Position numbers and translations under genes: made by a program. Positions 43,696 to 51,630 of a stretch of 64,000 nucleotides of DNA are shown in pieces. The notes beneath the pieces were generated by a model. That model had not been told where the DNA came from and did no database searches. It was given only the letters and a program-made list of their open reading frames with translations. Each line of letters opens with the position of its first letter. Positions within the stretch are counted from its first letter, which is position 1. The DNA comes from Pseudomonas sp. RIT-PI-AD (GTDB taxonomy: Bacteria; Pseudomonadota; Gammaproteobacteria; Pseudomonadales; Pseudomonadaceae), in NCBI RefSeq assembly GCF_025642785.1, contig NZ_JANZKU010000001.1, forward strand, positions 1 to 64,000, read 5' to 3'.

Positions 43696-45576
43696 ATGAC
43701 CACGCACTCGCAGTTCGCCCTGCTGGGCAAGAAACGTTTCCTACCCTTCTTCGTCACCCAACTGTTCGGGGCCTTCAACGACAACGTCTTCAAGCAGTCG
43801 CTGATTCTGGCGATTCTCTACAAACTGGCGCTCTCCGCCGACACCGACCGCGGCATGCTGGTCAATCTCTGCGCCTTGCTGTTCATCCTGCCGTTCTTCC
43901 TGTTCTCCGCCCTGGGCGGCCAGGTCGGGGAAAAATTCGCCAAGCACTCGCTGATCCGCGCGATCAAGCTCGCCGAGGTGGCGATCATGGCGGTGGGCGC
44001 GGTGGGTTTCGTCAGCGGCCATCTGTACTTGTTGTTCGCCGCGCTGTTCGCCATGGGCACCCACTCGGCACTGTTCGGGCCGGTGAAGTACTCGATCCTG
44101 CCCCAGGCGCTGCGCCCCGAAGAACTGGTGGGGGGCAACGCCCTGGTGGAAATGGGCACCTTCCTGGCGATTCTCGCCGGCACCATCAGTGCCGGCGTGA
44201 TGATGTCGAGCCCCGCATACGCGGTCCTGGTTTCGGCCGCCATCGTGCTGGTGGCCTGCTGCGGCTACCTGTGCAGCCGCGCCATCCCGCCCGCCGCCGC
44301 GGCGCTGCCGAGCCTGCGCCTGGACTGGAACATCTTCCGCCAGTCCTGGCTGATCCTGCGCCTCGGCCTGGGCCAGCGACCCTCGGTCTCGCGCGCCCTG
44401 GTGGGCAACTCCTGGTTCTGGTTCCTCGGGGCGATCTACCTGACGCAGATCCCGGCGTACGCCAAGGGCATCCTCTCCGGCGACGAGAGCGTGGTGACGC
44501 TGATTCTCACGGTGTTCTCGGTGGGTATCGCCCTGGGCTCGATGCTCTGCGAGCGGCTGTCCGGCGGCAAGGTGGAGATCGGTCTGGTGCCCTTCGGCTC
44601 CATCGGCCTGACGCTGTTCGGCATCCTGCTCTGGTGGCATTCCGGCGGCTTCCCGGTCGCCGAGGTCCCGCGGGACTGGTGGGCGGTGATGCACCAGCAC
44701 CAAGCCTGGCTGATCCTCGGCGATATCCTCGGCATCGGCGTGTTCGGCGGTTTCTACATCGTGCCGCTGTACGCCCTGATCCAGTCGCGCACCGCCGAGA
44801 GCGAGCGCGCCCGGGTCATCGCCGCCAACAACATCCTCAATGCGCTGTTCATGGTGGTTTCCGCCCTGGCGTCGATCCTGTTCCTCAGCGTCGCCGGCCT
44901 GTCGATCCCGCAGTTGTTCCTGGTGGCCTCGCTGATGAACGTCGCGGTCAACAGCTACATCTTCAAGATCGTCCCCGAGTTCAGCATGCGCTTCATGATC
45001 TGGCTGCTCGGCCATTCCATGTACCGGGTCGAGCACAAGGGCCTGGACGCCATTCCGGAGGAAGGACCGGCGGTGCTGGTCTGCAACCACGTGTCCTTCG
45101 TCGACGCCTTGTTGATCGGTGGCGCGGTGCGGCGGCCGGTGCGCTTCGTCATGTACTACAAGATCTACAACCTGCCGGTGCTCAACTTCATCTTCCGTAC
45201 CGCCGGCGCCGTGCCCATCGCCGCGCGCCACGAAGACCTGCTGATCTACGACCAGGCGTTCCGCAAGATCGCCGAATACCTGCGCAACGGCGAAGTGGTG
45301 TGCATCTTCCCCGAGGGCAAGCTGACCGCCGACGGCGAGCTCAACGAGTTCCGCAACGGCGTCGAGCGGATCCTCCAGGAGAACCCGGTCCCGGTGATCC
45401 CGATGGCGCTGCAAGGATTGTGGGGCAGCTTCTTCAGCCGCGATCCGCACAAGGGGCTGTTCCGCCGCCTGTGGTCGCGGGTAACCCTGGTGGCGGGCGC
45501 GCCGCTGGCAGCCGCGGAGGCGGATCGCCTGGCCCTGCAAGAGCGGGTCGCTGCCTTGCGCGGCGACGTGCGCTGA
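43696..45576 (+). CDS. MFS transporter fused to a 1-acylglycerol-3-phosphate-type acyltransferase
   Basis: A 626-residue fusion. Residues 1-410 are a twelve-helix major facilitator domain like the lysophospholipid flippase LplT (FVTQLFGAFNDNVFKQSLIL). The C-terminal 200 residues are a PlsC-type acyltransferase with the HX4D motif in CNHVSFVDALLI and the FPEGKLTADGE block. The combination suggests import and reacylation of lysophospholipids. The start at 43696 gives MTTHSQFALLGKKRFL; a longer in-frame extension has no ribosome site. Confidence 0.9.
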   Translation: MTTHSQFALLGKKRFLPFFVTQLFGAFNDNVFKQSLILAILYKLALSADTDRGMLVNLCALLFILPFFLFSALGGQVGEKFAKHSLIRAIKLAEVAIMAVGAVGFVSGHLYLLFAALFAMGTHSALFGPVKYSILPQALRPEELVGGNALVEMGTFLAILAGTISAGVMMSSPAYAVLVSAAIVLVACCGYLCSRAIPPAAAALPSLRLDWNIFRQSWLILRLGLGQRPSVSRALVGNSWFWFLGAIYLTQIPAYAKGILSGDESVVTLILTVFSVGIALGSMLCERLSGGKVEIGLVPFGSIGLTLFGILLWWHSGGFPVAEVPRDWWAVMHQHQAWLILGDILGIGVFGGFYIVPLYALIQSRTAESERARVIAANNILNALFMVVSALASILFLSVAGLSIPQLFLVASLMNVAVNSYIFKIVPEFSMRFMIWLLGHSMYRVEHKGLDAIPEEGPAVLVCNHVSFVDALLIGGAVRRPVRFVMYYKIYNLPVLNFIFRTAGAVPIAARHEDLLIYDQAFRKIAEYLRNGEVVCIFPEGKLTADGELNEFRNGVERILQENPVPVIPMALQGLWGSFFSRDPHKGLFRRLWSRVTLVAGAPLAAAEADRLALQERVAALRGDVR

Positions 45577-45592
45577 AGGCGCAGGCCGCCAG

Positions 45593-45618
45593 AAGCCTGC
45601 CATCAGGCGGGCTTTTTT
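45593..45618 (+). terminator. rho-independent terminator after the MFS-acyltransferase gene
   Basis: AAGCCTGCC pairs with GGCGGGCTT around ATCA with one T-G wobble, followed by TTTTC. It stands 17 bases after the stop and faces the end of gdx. Confidence 0.9.
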
Positions 45619-45624
45619 CGCACA

Positions 45625-45939
45625 TCAATGGCTGAGCTTGAGCCCCACCAGGCCGCACAGGATGAGCAGCACGCTAAGGAGACGCAGCGGCGCCATGGAC
45701 TCGCCGAGCAACAGGATGCCGGCGATCACCGTGCCCACCGCGCCGATGCCGGTCCACACCGCATAGGCGGTCCCTAGGGGCAATTGCTTGAGCGCCAGGC
45801 CGAGCAGGCCGAGGCTGGCGAGCATGGCGCACACCGTGAGCAAGGTGGGCAGGGGGCGGCTGAAACCTTCGGTGTACTTGAGGCCGACCGCCCAGCCGAC
45901 CTCGAACAGACCGGCGAAGAACAACAGAATCCAGGACAT
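45625..45939 (-). CDS. gdx: guanidinium exporter Gdx (SugE, small multidrug resistance family)
   Basis: A 104-residue four-helix SMR protein. The essential glutamate is Glu13 ([20 protein letters not shown]), and WAVGLKYT is typical of the SugE/Gdx subtype rather than EmrE. Gdx exports guanidinium in exchange for protons as an antiparallel dimer. The AGAGGAG ribosome site (45946-45952) is 6 bases before the ATG. The guanidine-II riboswitch just upstream (45962-46008) strongly supports the guanidinium role. Confidence 0.95.
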   Translation of the reverse strand: MSWILLFFAGLFEVGWAVGLKYTEGFSRPLPTLLTVCAMLASLGLLGLALKQLPLGTAYAVWTGIGAVGTVIAGILLLGESMAPLRLLSVLLILCGLVGLKLSH

Positions 45940-45961
45940 TCACGACTCCTCTAGCATGGAT

Positions 45962-46008
45962 GGGGTCGTCCCCGGATTTCGTTGAAGCGGCGAGGTCGTC
46001 CCCGCCGC
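45962..46008 (-). ncRNA. guanidine-II riboswitch (mini-ykkC) controlling gdx
   Basis: On the minus strand two hairpins carry the hallmark ACGA loops. The first pairs GCGGCGGGG with CCTCGCCGC around ACGA (46008-45987). The second pairs GGGG with CCCC around ACGA (45973-45962). They are separated by a 13-base linker. The second hairpin ends 9 bases before the gdx ribosome site, fitting translational control in which guanidinium stabilises the hairpin pair and frees the site. The end of rdgC lies only 22 bases upstream, so the switch may act on a transcript read through from rdgC. Confidence 0.93.
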
Positions 46009-46030
46009 CTTATTCCCTGGCCGCGCCCGA

Positions 46031-46951
46031 TCAGAGGCCCTGGGGAATCTCCTCTCCGCCCAGCGCCTCGAACAGCGCCGGGAGGAATTCGATGAACGTC
46101 AGCATCATCAGGGTGAAGCTGGCGTCCTGCTGGCCGAGGGCATCCTCGCCGCCGTCCTGCTCGGCCTGATCCTGCAGCAGGTCTTCGAAGCGCAGGCGCT
46201 TGATCACCAGCTTGTCGTCGAGCACGAAGGACAATTTGTCCTGCCACGCCAGGGACAGTTGGGTCACCAGCTTGCCGGCGCTCAGGTGCAGCTGGATTTC
46301 GTCGCTGGTCAGGTCCTGGCGCTTGCAGCGCACCACGCCGCCGTCCTCGTGGGTATCGCGCAGTTCGCACTCGTCGAGTACATGGAAGTCCGCCGCCGCC
46401 TGCTGGGTCTTCACCCAATCGGTGAGGGTGGCGGTGGGTGCGATTTTCACCGACAACGGGCGCACCGGCAGCGAGCCGATGGCTTCGCGCAGGGTGGACA
46501 ACAGGTCTTCGGCGCGCTTCGGGCTGGAGGCGTCCACCAGGATCAGGCCCTGGGCCGGCGCGATGGCGGCGAAGGTCGCAGAACGACGGATGAAAGCGCG
46601 GGGCAGGAAGGCCTGGACGATTTCGTCCTTCAACTGGTCGCGTTCCTTCTTGTAGACCTTGCGCATCTGCTCCGCTTCGATCTCGTCGACTTTCTCCTTG
46701 AGCGCATCGCGCACCACGCTGCCTGGCAGAATCCGCTCTTCCTTGCGCGCGGCGATCAACAGGAAGCCCTGGCTGGCATGCACCAGCGGAACATCGGCAC
46801 CCTTGCCGAAGGGCGCGACGAAGCCATAGGTGGTCAGCTCCTGACTGGCACAGGGACGGGCCGGCTTGGCGGCCAGTGCGGTTTCCAACGCCTCGGCTTC
46901 GAAAGACAGGTCTTGGGTGAGGCGATAGACGAGCAGGTTGCGGAACCACAT
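46031..46951 (-). CDS. rdgC: recombination-associated protein RdgC
   Basis: A 306-residue RdgC protein, a ring-shaped dimer that binds double-stranded DNA without sequence specificity and restrains RecA. The N-terminus ([15 protein letters not shown]) and the C-terminal [16 protein letters not shown] are diagnostic. It lies just upstream of the gdx riboswitch on the same strand. No defects are seen. Confidence 0.95.
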   Translation of the reverse strand: MWFRNLLVYRLTQDLSFEAEALETALAAKPARPCASQELTTYGFVAPFGKGADVPLVHASQGFLLIAARKEERILPGSVVRDALKEKVDEIEAEQMRKVYKKERDQLKDEIVQAFLPRAFIRRSATFAAIAPAQGLILVDASSPKRAEDLLSTLREAIGSLPVRPLSVKIAPTATLTDWVKTQQAAADFHVLDECELRDTHEDGGVVRCKRQDLTSDEIQLHLSAGKLVTQLSLAWQDKLSFVLDDKLVIKRLRFEDLLQDQAEQDGGEDALGQQDASFTLMMLTFIEFLPALFEALGGEEIPQGL

Positions 46952-47060
46952 GACGGGGAAGTCTCCAAACGCAAAGCGCGCATTATTCTCCCCTGCGCGT
47001 CCAAGGCCAACCCTGCGCTAAGCCTTTGGAACGCCTGAAAAAGTTTTTTCACAAAGGGGG

Positions 47061-47089
47061 TTGCCAGACTGGGGATACCTCTCTAGAAT
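47061..47089 (+). promoter_or_regulatory. sigma-70 promoter of the tRNA-Val/tRNA-Asp unit
   Basis: TTGCCA (47061-47066) and TAGAAT (47084-47089) are separated by exactly 17 bases and followed by a GC-rich discriminator (GCGCCCC), a pattern common at stable RNA promoters under stringent control. The tRNA starts 21 bases further. Confidence 0.85.
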
Positions 47090-47110
47090 GCGCCCCACTT
47101 CGAGAGTGAA

Positions 47111-47186
47111 GGGTGATTAGCTCAGCTGGGAGAGCATCTGCCTTACAAGCAGAGGGTCGGCGGTTCGATCCCGTCATCACCCACCA
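47111..47186 (+). tRNA. tRNA-Val, anticodon TAC
   Basis: A 76-base cloverleaf with an encoded CCA end. Acceptor GGGTGAT pairs with ATCACCC, the anticodon TAC is at 47144-47146, and the T-loop is GTTCGATCC. It is co-transcribed with the tRNA-Asp 21 bases downstream. Confidence 0.98.
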
Positions 47187-47207
47187 ATCTCACCTTCGAG
47201 GTTACGC

Positions 47208-47284
47208 GCAGCGGTAGTTCAGTCGGTTAGAATACCGGCCTGTCACGCCGGGGGTCGCGGGTTCGAGTCCCGTCCGCTGCGCCA
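47208..47284 (+). tRNA. tRNA-Asp, anticodon GTC
   Basis: A 77-base cloverleaf with an encoded CCA end. Acceptor GCAGCGG pairs with CCGCTGC, the anticodon GTC is at 47242-47244, and the T-arm contains GGGTTCGAGTCCC. A strong terminator follows at 47327. Confidence 0.98.
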
Positions 47285-47326
47285 CATTCGCTCATCAGGC
47301 CTACTGAACACCTGACGAGCACGAAG

Positions 47327-47351
47327 AAAGCGGCCATAGGCCGCTTTTTTT
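47327..47351 (+). terminator. rho-independent terminator of the tRNA operon
   Basis: AAAGCGGCC pairs perfectly with GGCCGCTTT around an ATA loop, ending in a run of seven T. It closes the tRNA-Val/tRNA-Asp unit. Confidence 0.95.
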
Positions 47352-47738
47352 CGTTTAGGCCTCACCAAATCCTCCCATCGGGCATTCCCCGATTGCGCTT
47401 GCCTGCCGGTGGCCTAGGTCCTCATTCGAACCCATGGTTCCGCACGACGGCTCGCCCTCTGCGATATCGCGATGGCGTGCAGTCTTCCCATGATCGATAC
47501 GAAATGACGAGCCGCTACGCGAGCTTCGAAGGCGGTGCGCCGGTGGGTGAATGCCGAATGAAAGCGGGTGGGGCGTGGAAGGCCCATGCGCTCATGCGCG
47601 AATCGTAGTGGATGCCGTTCCCTGGCTTCACGCTGGGCGCTTGTACTTCGTCAGACGCTGGAAAGCCGATACACCGCCGATGCTGCGTGACCCAATATCG
47701 GAGGTTGGCGTCAGGTTACCGAGTCGCCCGGAAACGCT

Positions 47739-48011
47739 CTATTCGGATATCTGCTGAATATCCAGGACTACCCATACGTCCAGACCCTTGGCCCGGGCCG
47801 CTTTCTCGGCTTCCAGTTGTGCAGTGAGCTTGCTGATGGAACTGGAGCGGTGTTCGAAGCGAAAGGGCGTGCCGCCCGACTTCTTGCGCACGCTGAGTTC
47901 GACCAGGGTGTAAACCGAACGACTTTTGACTTTCTTCTCTACGGGGGCGGCGGCAGGCGTGAGACCGAGCGCGGCGCGCATTTCTGCTTCTGAAATCTGT
48001 TTCGAGCTCAA
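47739..48011 (-). CDS. small protein of unknown function, orphan
   Basis: A 90-residue ORF starting with TTG at 48011 and preceded by AGGA at a spacing of about ten; an internal ATG is at codon 11. The protein is basic, with an Ala/Pro-rich start, a block VKSRSVYTLVELSVRKKSGG and an amphipathic stretch SISKLTAQLEAEKAARAKGL, ending in a hydrophobic strand (DVWVVLDI). I do not recognise it. The composition looks like a real protein, and its isolation beside tRNA genes hints at a leftover of a mobile element. Confidence 0.55.
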   Translation of the reverse strand: MSSKQISEAEMRAALGLTPAAAPVEKKVKSRSVYTLVELSVRKKSGGTPFRFEHRSSSISKLTAQLEAEKAARAKGLDVWVVLDIQQISE

Positions 48012-48236
48012 TTGGATTTTTTCCTGCGGGTATCGGATATGACTTAAAGGCGCTTGCGAATTTTAAACGTATTTCCCGACAAGTCGATGGCACTTACGCG
48101 CCGATAGAGATCCGCCTGCCAGTTCTTGTAAAGCCTATGTTTCGATATGAAAGCATGCCGGCCCGGCCAGGTTAAGCCAGCTCGCCTGATATCGGATGAA
48201 GGGTTATGCCGAGGGTTATTCCTTATTTCGGGGCCG

Positions 48237-48273
48237 ACTGAAAGAGAGCGCTGAATGGACACTCTCTTTCAGT
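48237..48273. repeat. 12-base perfect inverted repeat
   Basis: ACTGAAAGAGAG (48237-48248) and CTCTCTTTCAGT (48262-48273) are perfect complements around 13 bases. No T-run follows on either strand, so it is not a standard terminator. It may be an operator or an RNA hairpin. Confidence 0.85.
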
Positions 48274-48850
48274 GTCAGTGCGAGCGGCATAGCGTTTGGC
48301 GCAGCGCTTCCGATATCTCATCGGTCTGTTTCGGAATGCGGTGAGCCGGGCTTATCTTGGCCCGGCAAACCGAACCATATAAGGAAAGGTGTGGTGGTCT
48401 TATGTTTCACGAAATCCTTGCTCGTTCACCGGTTCTTGAAGCCATAACGCCATACACATTCAGCGAGTAGGGATTTCATCGGAAGACAAACTGCAGCCGG
48501 CCGATCAAAACTAATTTTGGGCATACCGGAAGTCTCCGCCATCGGCCCTTGCTCGACCCTATTCGCTGTGGTTTTTCTCTAGGCGTGCAGACGGATTCGA
48601 GCCCAGGTATAGGCCGGTCTTCATGCCTGTTGTTTTGCTGCCTTCAGCGATTTTCATCATGTGGATCGGAAGGCGACTTCTTCGATCCGAGGCCTGCCCG
48701 CGCCTTATATGTAACAGGTAATTTAAAAGACCGACGCGCGCGAACTTATCGACTTTTAGCGGTTCGTATCCCCGTAGCCGAGGCCGCACCTCCCTGATAA
48801 GCTCGCGGCTTCACCGAAAGCGCCCGAAGGCGTATGGACAAGGAAACAGC

Positions 48851-49585
48851 ATGAAACAACATCGGTTGGCGGCGGCGATGGCTTTGGTTGGTTTGGTACT
48901 CGCAGGTTGCGATTCCCAGACCAGCGTCGAGTTGAAGACCCCCGCGCAAAAAGCGTCCTACGGCATTGGCCTGAACATGGGCAAGAGCCTGTCCCAGGAA
49001 GGCATGAACGACCTCGATTCCAAGGCCGTGGCCCAAGGGATCGAAGACGCCATCGGCAAGAAAGAGCAGAAGCTGAAGGACGACGAACTGGTCGAAGCCT
49101 TCGCGTTCCTGCAAAAGCGTGCCGAAGAGCGTATGACCGCGATGAACGAAGAGGCGGCGAAAGCCGGCAAGAAGTTCCTCGAGGACAACGGCAAGCGTGA
49201 AGGCGTCGTCACCACCGCGTCCGGTCTGCAGTACGAAGTCGTGAAAAAGGCCGAGGGCGCGCAGCCCAAGGCGACCGACGTCGTCACCGTCCACTACGAA
49301 GGCAAGCTGACCGACGGCAGCGTCTTCGACAGCTCCATCCAGCGCGGCAGCCCGATCGACCTGCCGGTCAACGGCGTGATTCCGGGCTGGGTCGAAGGCT
49401 TGCAACTGATGCACGTCGGCGAGAAGTACAAGTTCTACATTCCCAGCGAACTGGCCTATGGCGCCCAGAGCCCGAGCCCGGCGATTCCGGCGAACTCGGT
49501 ACTGGTGTTCGATCTGGAGCTGATCGGCATCAAGGATCCGTCGGCCGCTCCTCAGACTCCGACCGAAGACGCGCCCAAGGAGTAA
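48851..49585 (+). CDS. FKBP-type peptidyl-prolyl isomerase lipoprotein (FkpA/FklB-like)
   Basis: A 244-residue lipoprotein with a lipobox LVLAGC (modified Cys20). The N-terminal dimerisation domain (QKASYGIGLNMGKSL onward) is followed by the FKBP domain with TVHYEGKLTDGSVFDSS, GVIPGWVEGLQLM and FYIPSELAYGAQ. It catalyses proline cis-trans isomerisation and chaperones proteins in the periplasm. A C-terminal Pro/Glu-rich tail is present. A terminator follows 20 bases after the stop. Confidence 0.94.
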   Translation: MKQHRLAAAMALVGLVLAGCDSQTSVELKTPAQKASYGIGLNMGKSLSQEGMNDLDSKAVAQGIEDAIGKKEQKLKDDELVEAFAFLQKRAEERMTAMNEEAAKAGKKFLEDNGKREGVVTTASGLQYEVVKKAEGAQPKATDVVTVHYEGKLTDGSVFDSSIQRGSPIDLPVNGVIPGWVEGLQLMHVGEKYKFYIPSELAYGAQSPSPAIPANSVLVFDLELIGIKDPSAAPQTPTEDAPKE

Positions 49586-49604
49586 TCCTTCAGCGCCACG
49601 CGAG

Positions 49605-49627
49605 ACGCCCCGTTTACGGGGCGTTTT
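49605..49627 (+). terminator. rho-independent terminator after the FKBP gene
   Basis: ACGCCCCGT pairs perfectly with ACGGGGCGT around TT, followed by TTTCG. Confidence 0.92.
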
Positions 49628-49675
49628 CGTTTCTGCGATTCGTCAAGGCGCTATGAAAACCGGTACCGCTTGGGC

Positions 49676-49876
49676 TTATGCACATCGCCTACGGGGATTT
49701 CGCCAAATCTGCAAGTGTTGTCTTGCCACACCCGATGAAATCACAAGTTCATGATTTCATTGATATTTAATTGCTGGGTAAAAAATGTTCGATCTGTAGG
49801 GAACCCGCACGAGCCGGGCCTTTGCTTGTCTCATCCAATGACTATTCACACCTTTATCCACAGCCTTGGTGGATAA
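49676..49876. promoter_or_regulatory. cluster of DnaA-box-like sites upstream of ykvA
   Basis: Two exact matches to TTATNCACA lie at 49676-49684 (TTATGCACA) and 49854-49862 (TTATCCACA). One-mismatch copies are at 49842-49850 (CTATTCACA) and, on the other strand, 49868-49876. All fall in the non-coding AT-richer gap 49628-49950. They could titrate DnaA or let DnaA control the ykvA promoter. No other origin features such as AT-rich 13-mers or dnaA/dnaN genes are present, so this is not called an origin. Confidence 0.5.
49735..49760. repeat. 9-base perfect inverted repeat, possible operator
   Basis: ATGAAATCA (49735-49743) and TGATTTCAT (49752-49760) are perfect complements with an 8-base spacer. 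The geometry suits a dimeric regulator or a hairpin. It lies about 190 bases upstream of ykvA. Confidence 0.6.
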
Positions 49877-49950
49877 CCGCTGCAACCCCGATGAGCACTG
49901 GTGTCCGGCGTCGAGACAGCCTTCGCGCCACCCTTTCGCAAGGAGAGTCC

Positions 49951-50394
49951 ATGAAAACCCCCTGGAATTTTTCCCGCTATCTACCCCTCGCCGAACGTTT
50001 CCTGGTTCGCGGGCGCTTGCCGGCTTTGCTATTGGCGGTGATGCGCAAGAGCACCCTGAATGGCGGCCGCCTGGGTGGCCTCAAGGAAGACCTGCGGACC
50101 ATGCAGTCGCTGTGCATGGCCTGGTGGCGGGGCGAATACCGGGCGATCGATCGACAGGCGCTGCTGGCGGTGGTGGGCGCATTGTTGTATTTCCTCACCC
50201 CGTTCGATGCGATACCCGATTGGTTGCCTGGCCTGGGTCTGATCGACGACCTCGCCGTGGTGGCCTGGGTGTTGCGTACCTGGAGCGGGGAGCTGGACAA
50301 ATTCCGTGTCTGGCACGACGCGCAATCGCCCGCATTGCGCAAAGACCTGGAGCGCTTGCCGGTGGCCGAACGCGTAGACCGGAAGGCGCCGTGA
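49951..50394 (+). CDS. YkvA-family (DUF1232) protein
   Basis: A 147-residue protein with the DUF1232 core (LLAVVGALLYFLTPFDAIPD then WLPGLGLIDDLAVVAWV), probably membrane-associated. An AAGGAG ribosome site lies before the ATG at 49951. The function of the family is unknown. An XRE regulator gene follows after 100 bases. Confidence 0.88.
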   Translation: MKTPWNFSRYLPLAERFLVRGRLPALLLAVMRKSTLNGGRLGGLKEDLRTMQSLCMAWWRGEYRAIDRQALLAVVGALLYFLTPFDAIPDWLPGLGLIDDLAVVAWVLRTWSGELDKFRVWHDAQSPALRKDLERLPVAERVDRKAP

Positions 50395-50494
50395 GCTTTT
50401 AAGTACGAGCGTGCACGACTGGCGACCCTGACGGTAAGATGAGCGCTTTTCACGGAAGTACTTTTCCGGAGCACTGTTTTCCAGGGAGAGTTGT

Positions 50495-50809
50495 ATGAGT
50501 GTGCAAGTGATCATGCGCGACGGTCAGGCCGAGTATGCCGTACTGCCTTGGGCCGATTACCAAGCCTTGTTGCAGGCCGCGGGCGCCGCCCCGCCGGAGC
50601 CTACGGCCGCAACCGCACCGGTCGCGCTTCAACGCATCGGCGAGTTGCGCGAGAAACTGGGCCTTGCCCAAGACCAACTGGCACGTACCGTGGGCATCAG
50701 CCCCGCCTACCTGGCGCTGATCGAAAGCGGCGAACGCGAGCCGGACTCCGCCATCCAGCGCGCTCTGGCGCGGGCGCTGGGCGTCGATGGCTGGGAGGCT
50801 CGATCTTGA
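50495..50809 (+). CDS. XRE-type helix-turn-helix protein with N-terminal extension
   Basis: A 104-residue protein. The first 30 residues (MSVQVIMRDGQAEYAVLPWA) resemble the N-terminus of antitoxin-like regulators that precede a helix-turn-helix. The C-terminal XRE domain is LREKLGLAQDQLARTVGISP then AYLALIESGEREPD. It heads a three-gene overlapping run. No toxin gene is recognisable beside it. Confidence 0.85.
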   Translation: MSVQVIMRDGQAEYAVLPWADYQALLQAAGAAPPEPTAATAPVALQRIGELREKLGLAQDQLARTVGISPAYLALIESGEREPDSAIQRALARALGVDGWEARS

Positions 50810-51171
50810 GTGTGCGCATCAGCCGCCAGCATTGGCAGGCGTTGCTCGCCGAATTGGATGACGCCTGCCGACAGCGGCATCTCCTCACCTATCGGGCGTT
50901 GATCGAACGTCTGCAATTGCCCAGCCCGGCGATGCAAGTGTTGACCGCCGCCCTCGAGCATCTGGCTTCCCTGGATGCGCGGGCGGAGCGGCCTCTGCGC
51001 AGCGCCCTGGTCATCAGCCAGGGGGCGAGCCGCTTGCCACGCACCGGGTTCTTCGAAACCGTCGAGCGCCTGGGGCGTTTTTCCGGACCGCCCGATGGCA
51101 TTGCAGCGGCTTCCTGGCATGCCGCCGAGGTGGCGCGGGTGTTCGAGTTCGATTATCCGGAGGCGCTCTGA
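50806..51171 (+). CDS. protein of unknown function, TTG start
   Basis: A 121-residue soluble protein. The TTG at 50806 overlaps the XRE stop and has a GGGAGG ribosome site at exactly 7 bases spacing, so it is preferred over the later GTG at 50812. Visible features are a helical N-terminal half and a block GFFETVERLGRFSGPPDG. I do not recognise the family. It overlaps the next gene by one base, so the three genes are translationally coupled. Confidence 0.75.
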   Translation: MSVRISRQHWQALLAELDDACRQRHLLTYRALIERLQLPSPAMQVLTAALEHLASLDARAERPLRSALVISQGASRLPRTGFFETVERLGRFSGPPDGIAAASWHAAEVARVFEFDYPEAL

Positions 51172-51626
51172 TGTTGTGGAAAGTGCGTGCGCGCATCGGT
51201 TATGCCGTGGCCCGCGGCATGCTGCGCTGGCCGTTCTTGGTCAAGCAGCCGCGCCTGTGGAACTGGATGCAGGGTCAATATGGCCGGATGGCCAACCTGG
51301 GGCATCTGCCCGCGCAGAGTTTCTATGGGCACCTGCTGCTGCACCGCGGGCAGGGGTTCGGCGCGCGGGAGGAAGGCATCCGCCTGTTGCGCCTGGCGGC
51401 CAAGGCAGGGGATGGAAAATCCGCCTATCAGTTGGGCGTGCTCAGCCTGGCGGGCGATACACGCCAACCGCCCGATGCGGCGCAGGCCGCCCAGTGGTGG
51501 GAACGTGCGGCCGCGTTCGGGCATCCGCTGGCGCCGCTCAAGCTAGCCGCGCTGTACCGCGACGGCGGCCCCGGGCTGATGGCCGATCCGCAGGCCGCGG
51601 CGCGCTGGGAACGCGAGACCGGCTGA
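51171..51626 (+). CDS. Sel1-repeat protein
   Basis: A 151-residue protein with a basic amphipathic N-terminus and two or three Sel1 repeats (EEGIRLLRLAAKAGDGKSAY, DAAQAAQWWERAAAFGHPLA). The ATG at 51171 overlaps the stop of the previous gene. It ends just before the convergent EAL gene. A scaffold role is likely; the partner is unknown. Confidence 0.82.
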   Translation: MLWKVRARIGYAVARGMLRWPFLVKQPRLWNWMQGQYGRMANLGHLPAQSFYGHLLLHRGQGFGAREEGIRLLRLAAKAGDGKSAYQLGVLSLAGDTRQPPDAAQAAQWWERAAAFGHPLAPLKLAALYRDGGPGLMADPQAAARWERETG

Positions 51627-51630
51627 GCCC

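Larger units (their letters stand above)
47352..48850. other. 1.5-kb gene-poor stretch next to the tRNA genes
   Basis: Apart from the small minus-strand ORF at 47739-48011, I see no convincing gene here. Other open frames lack ribosome sites, family resemblance and normal codon use. Base composition is less GC-rich than the flanks. A long inverted repeat lies at 48237-48273. No repeat of the tRNA 3' end was found, so there is no proof of an integrated element, though decayed accessory DNA beside tRNA genes is common. Confidence 0.6.

Noticed and set aside
47208-48850. Integration site (att) duplicating the tRNA-Asp 3' end
   Set aside because: I looked for a second copy of the tRNA 3' segment up to the FKBP gene and saw none; no integrase gene is present.
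49628-49950. A chromosomal replication origin
   Set aside because: DnaA-like boxes are present, but there are no AT-rich 13-mers and no dnaA, dnaN, rpmH or gidA genes nearby.
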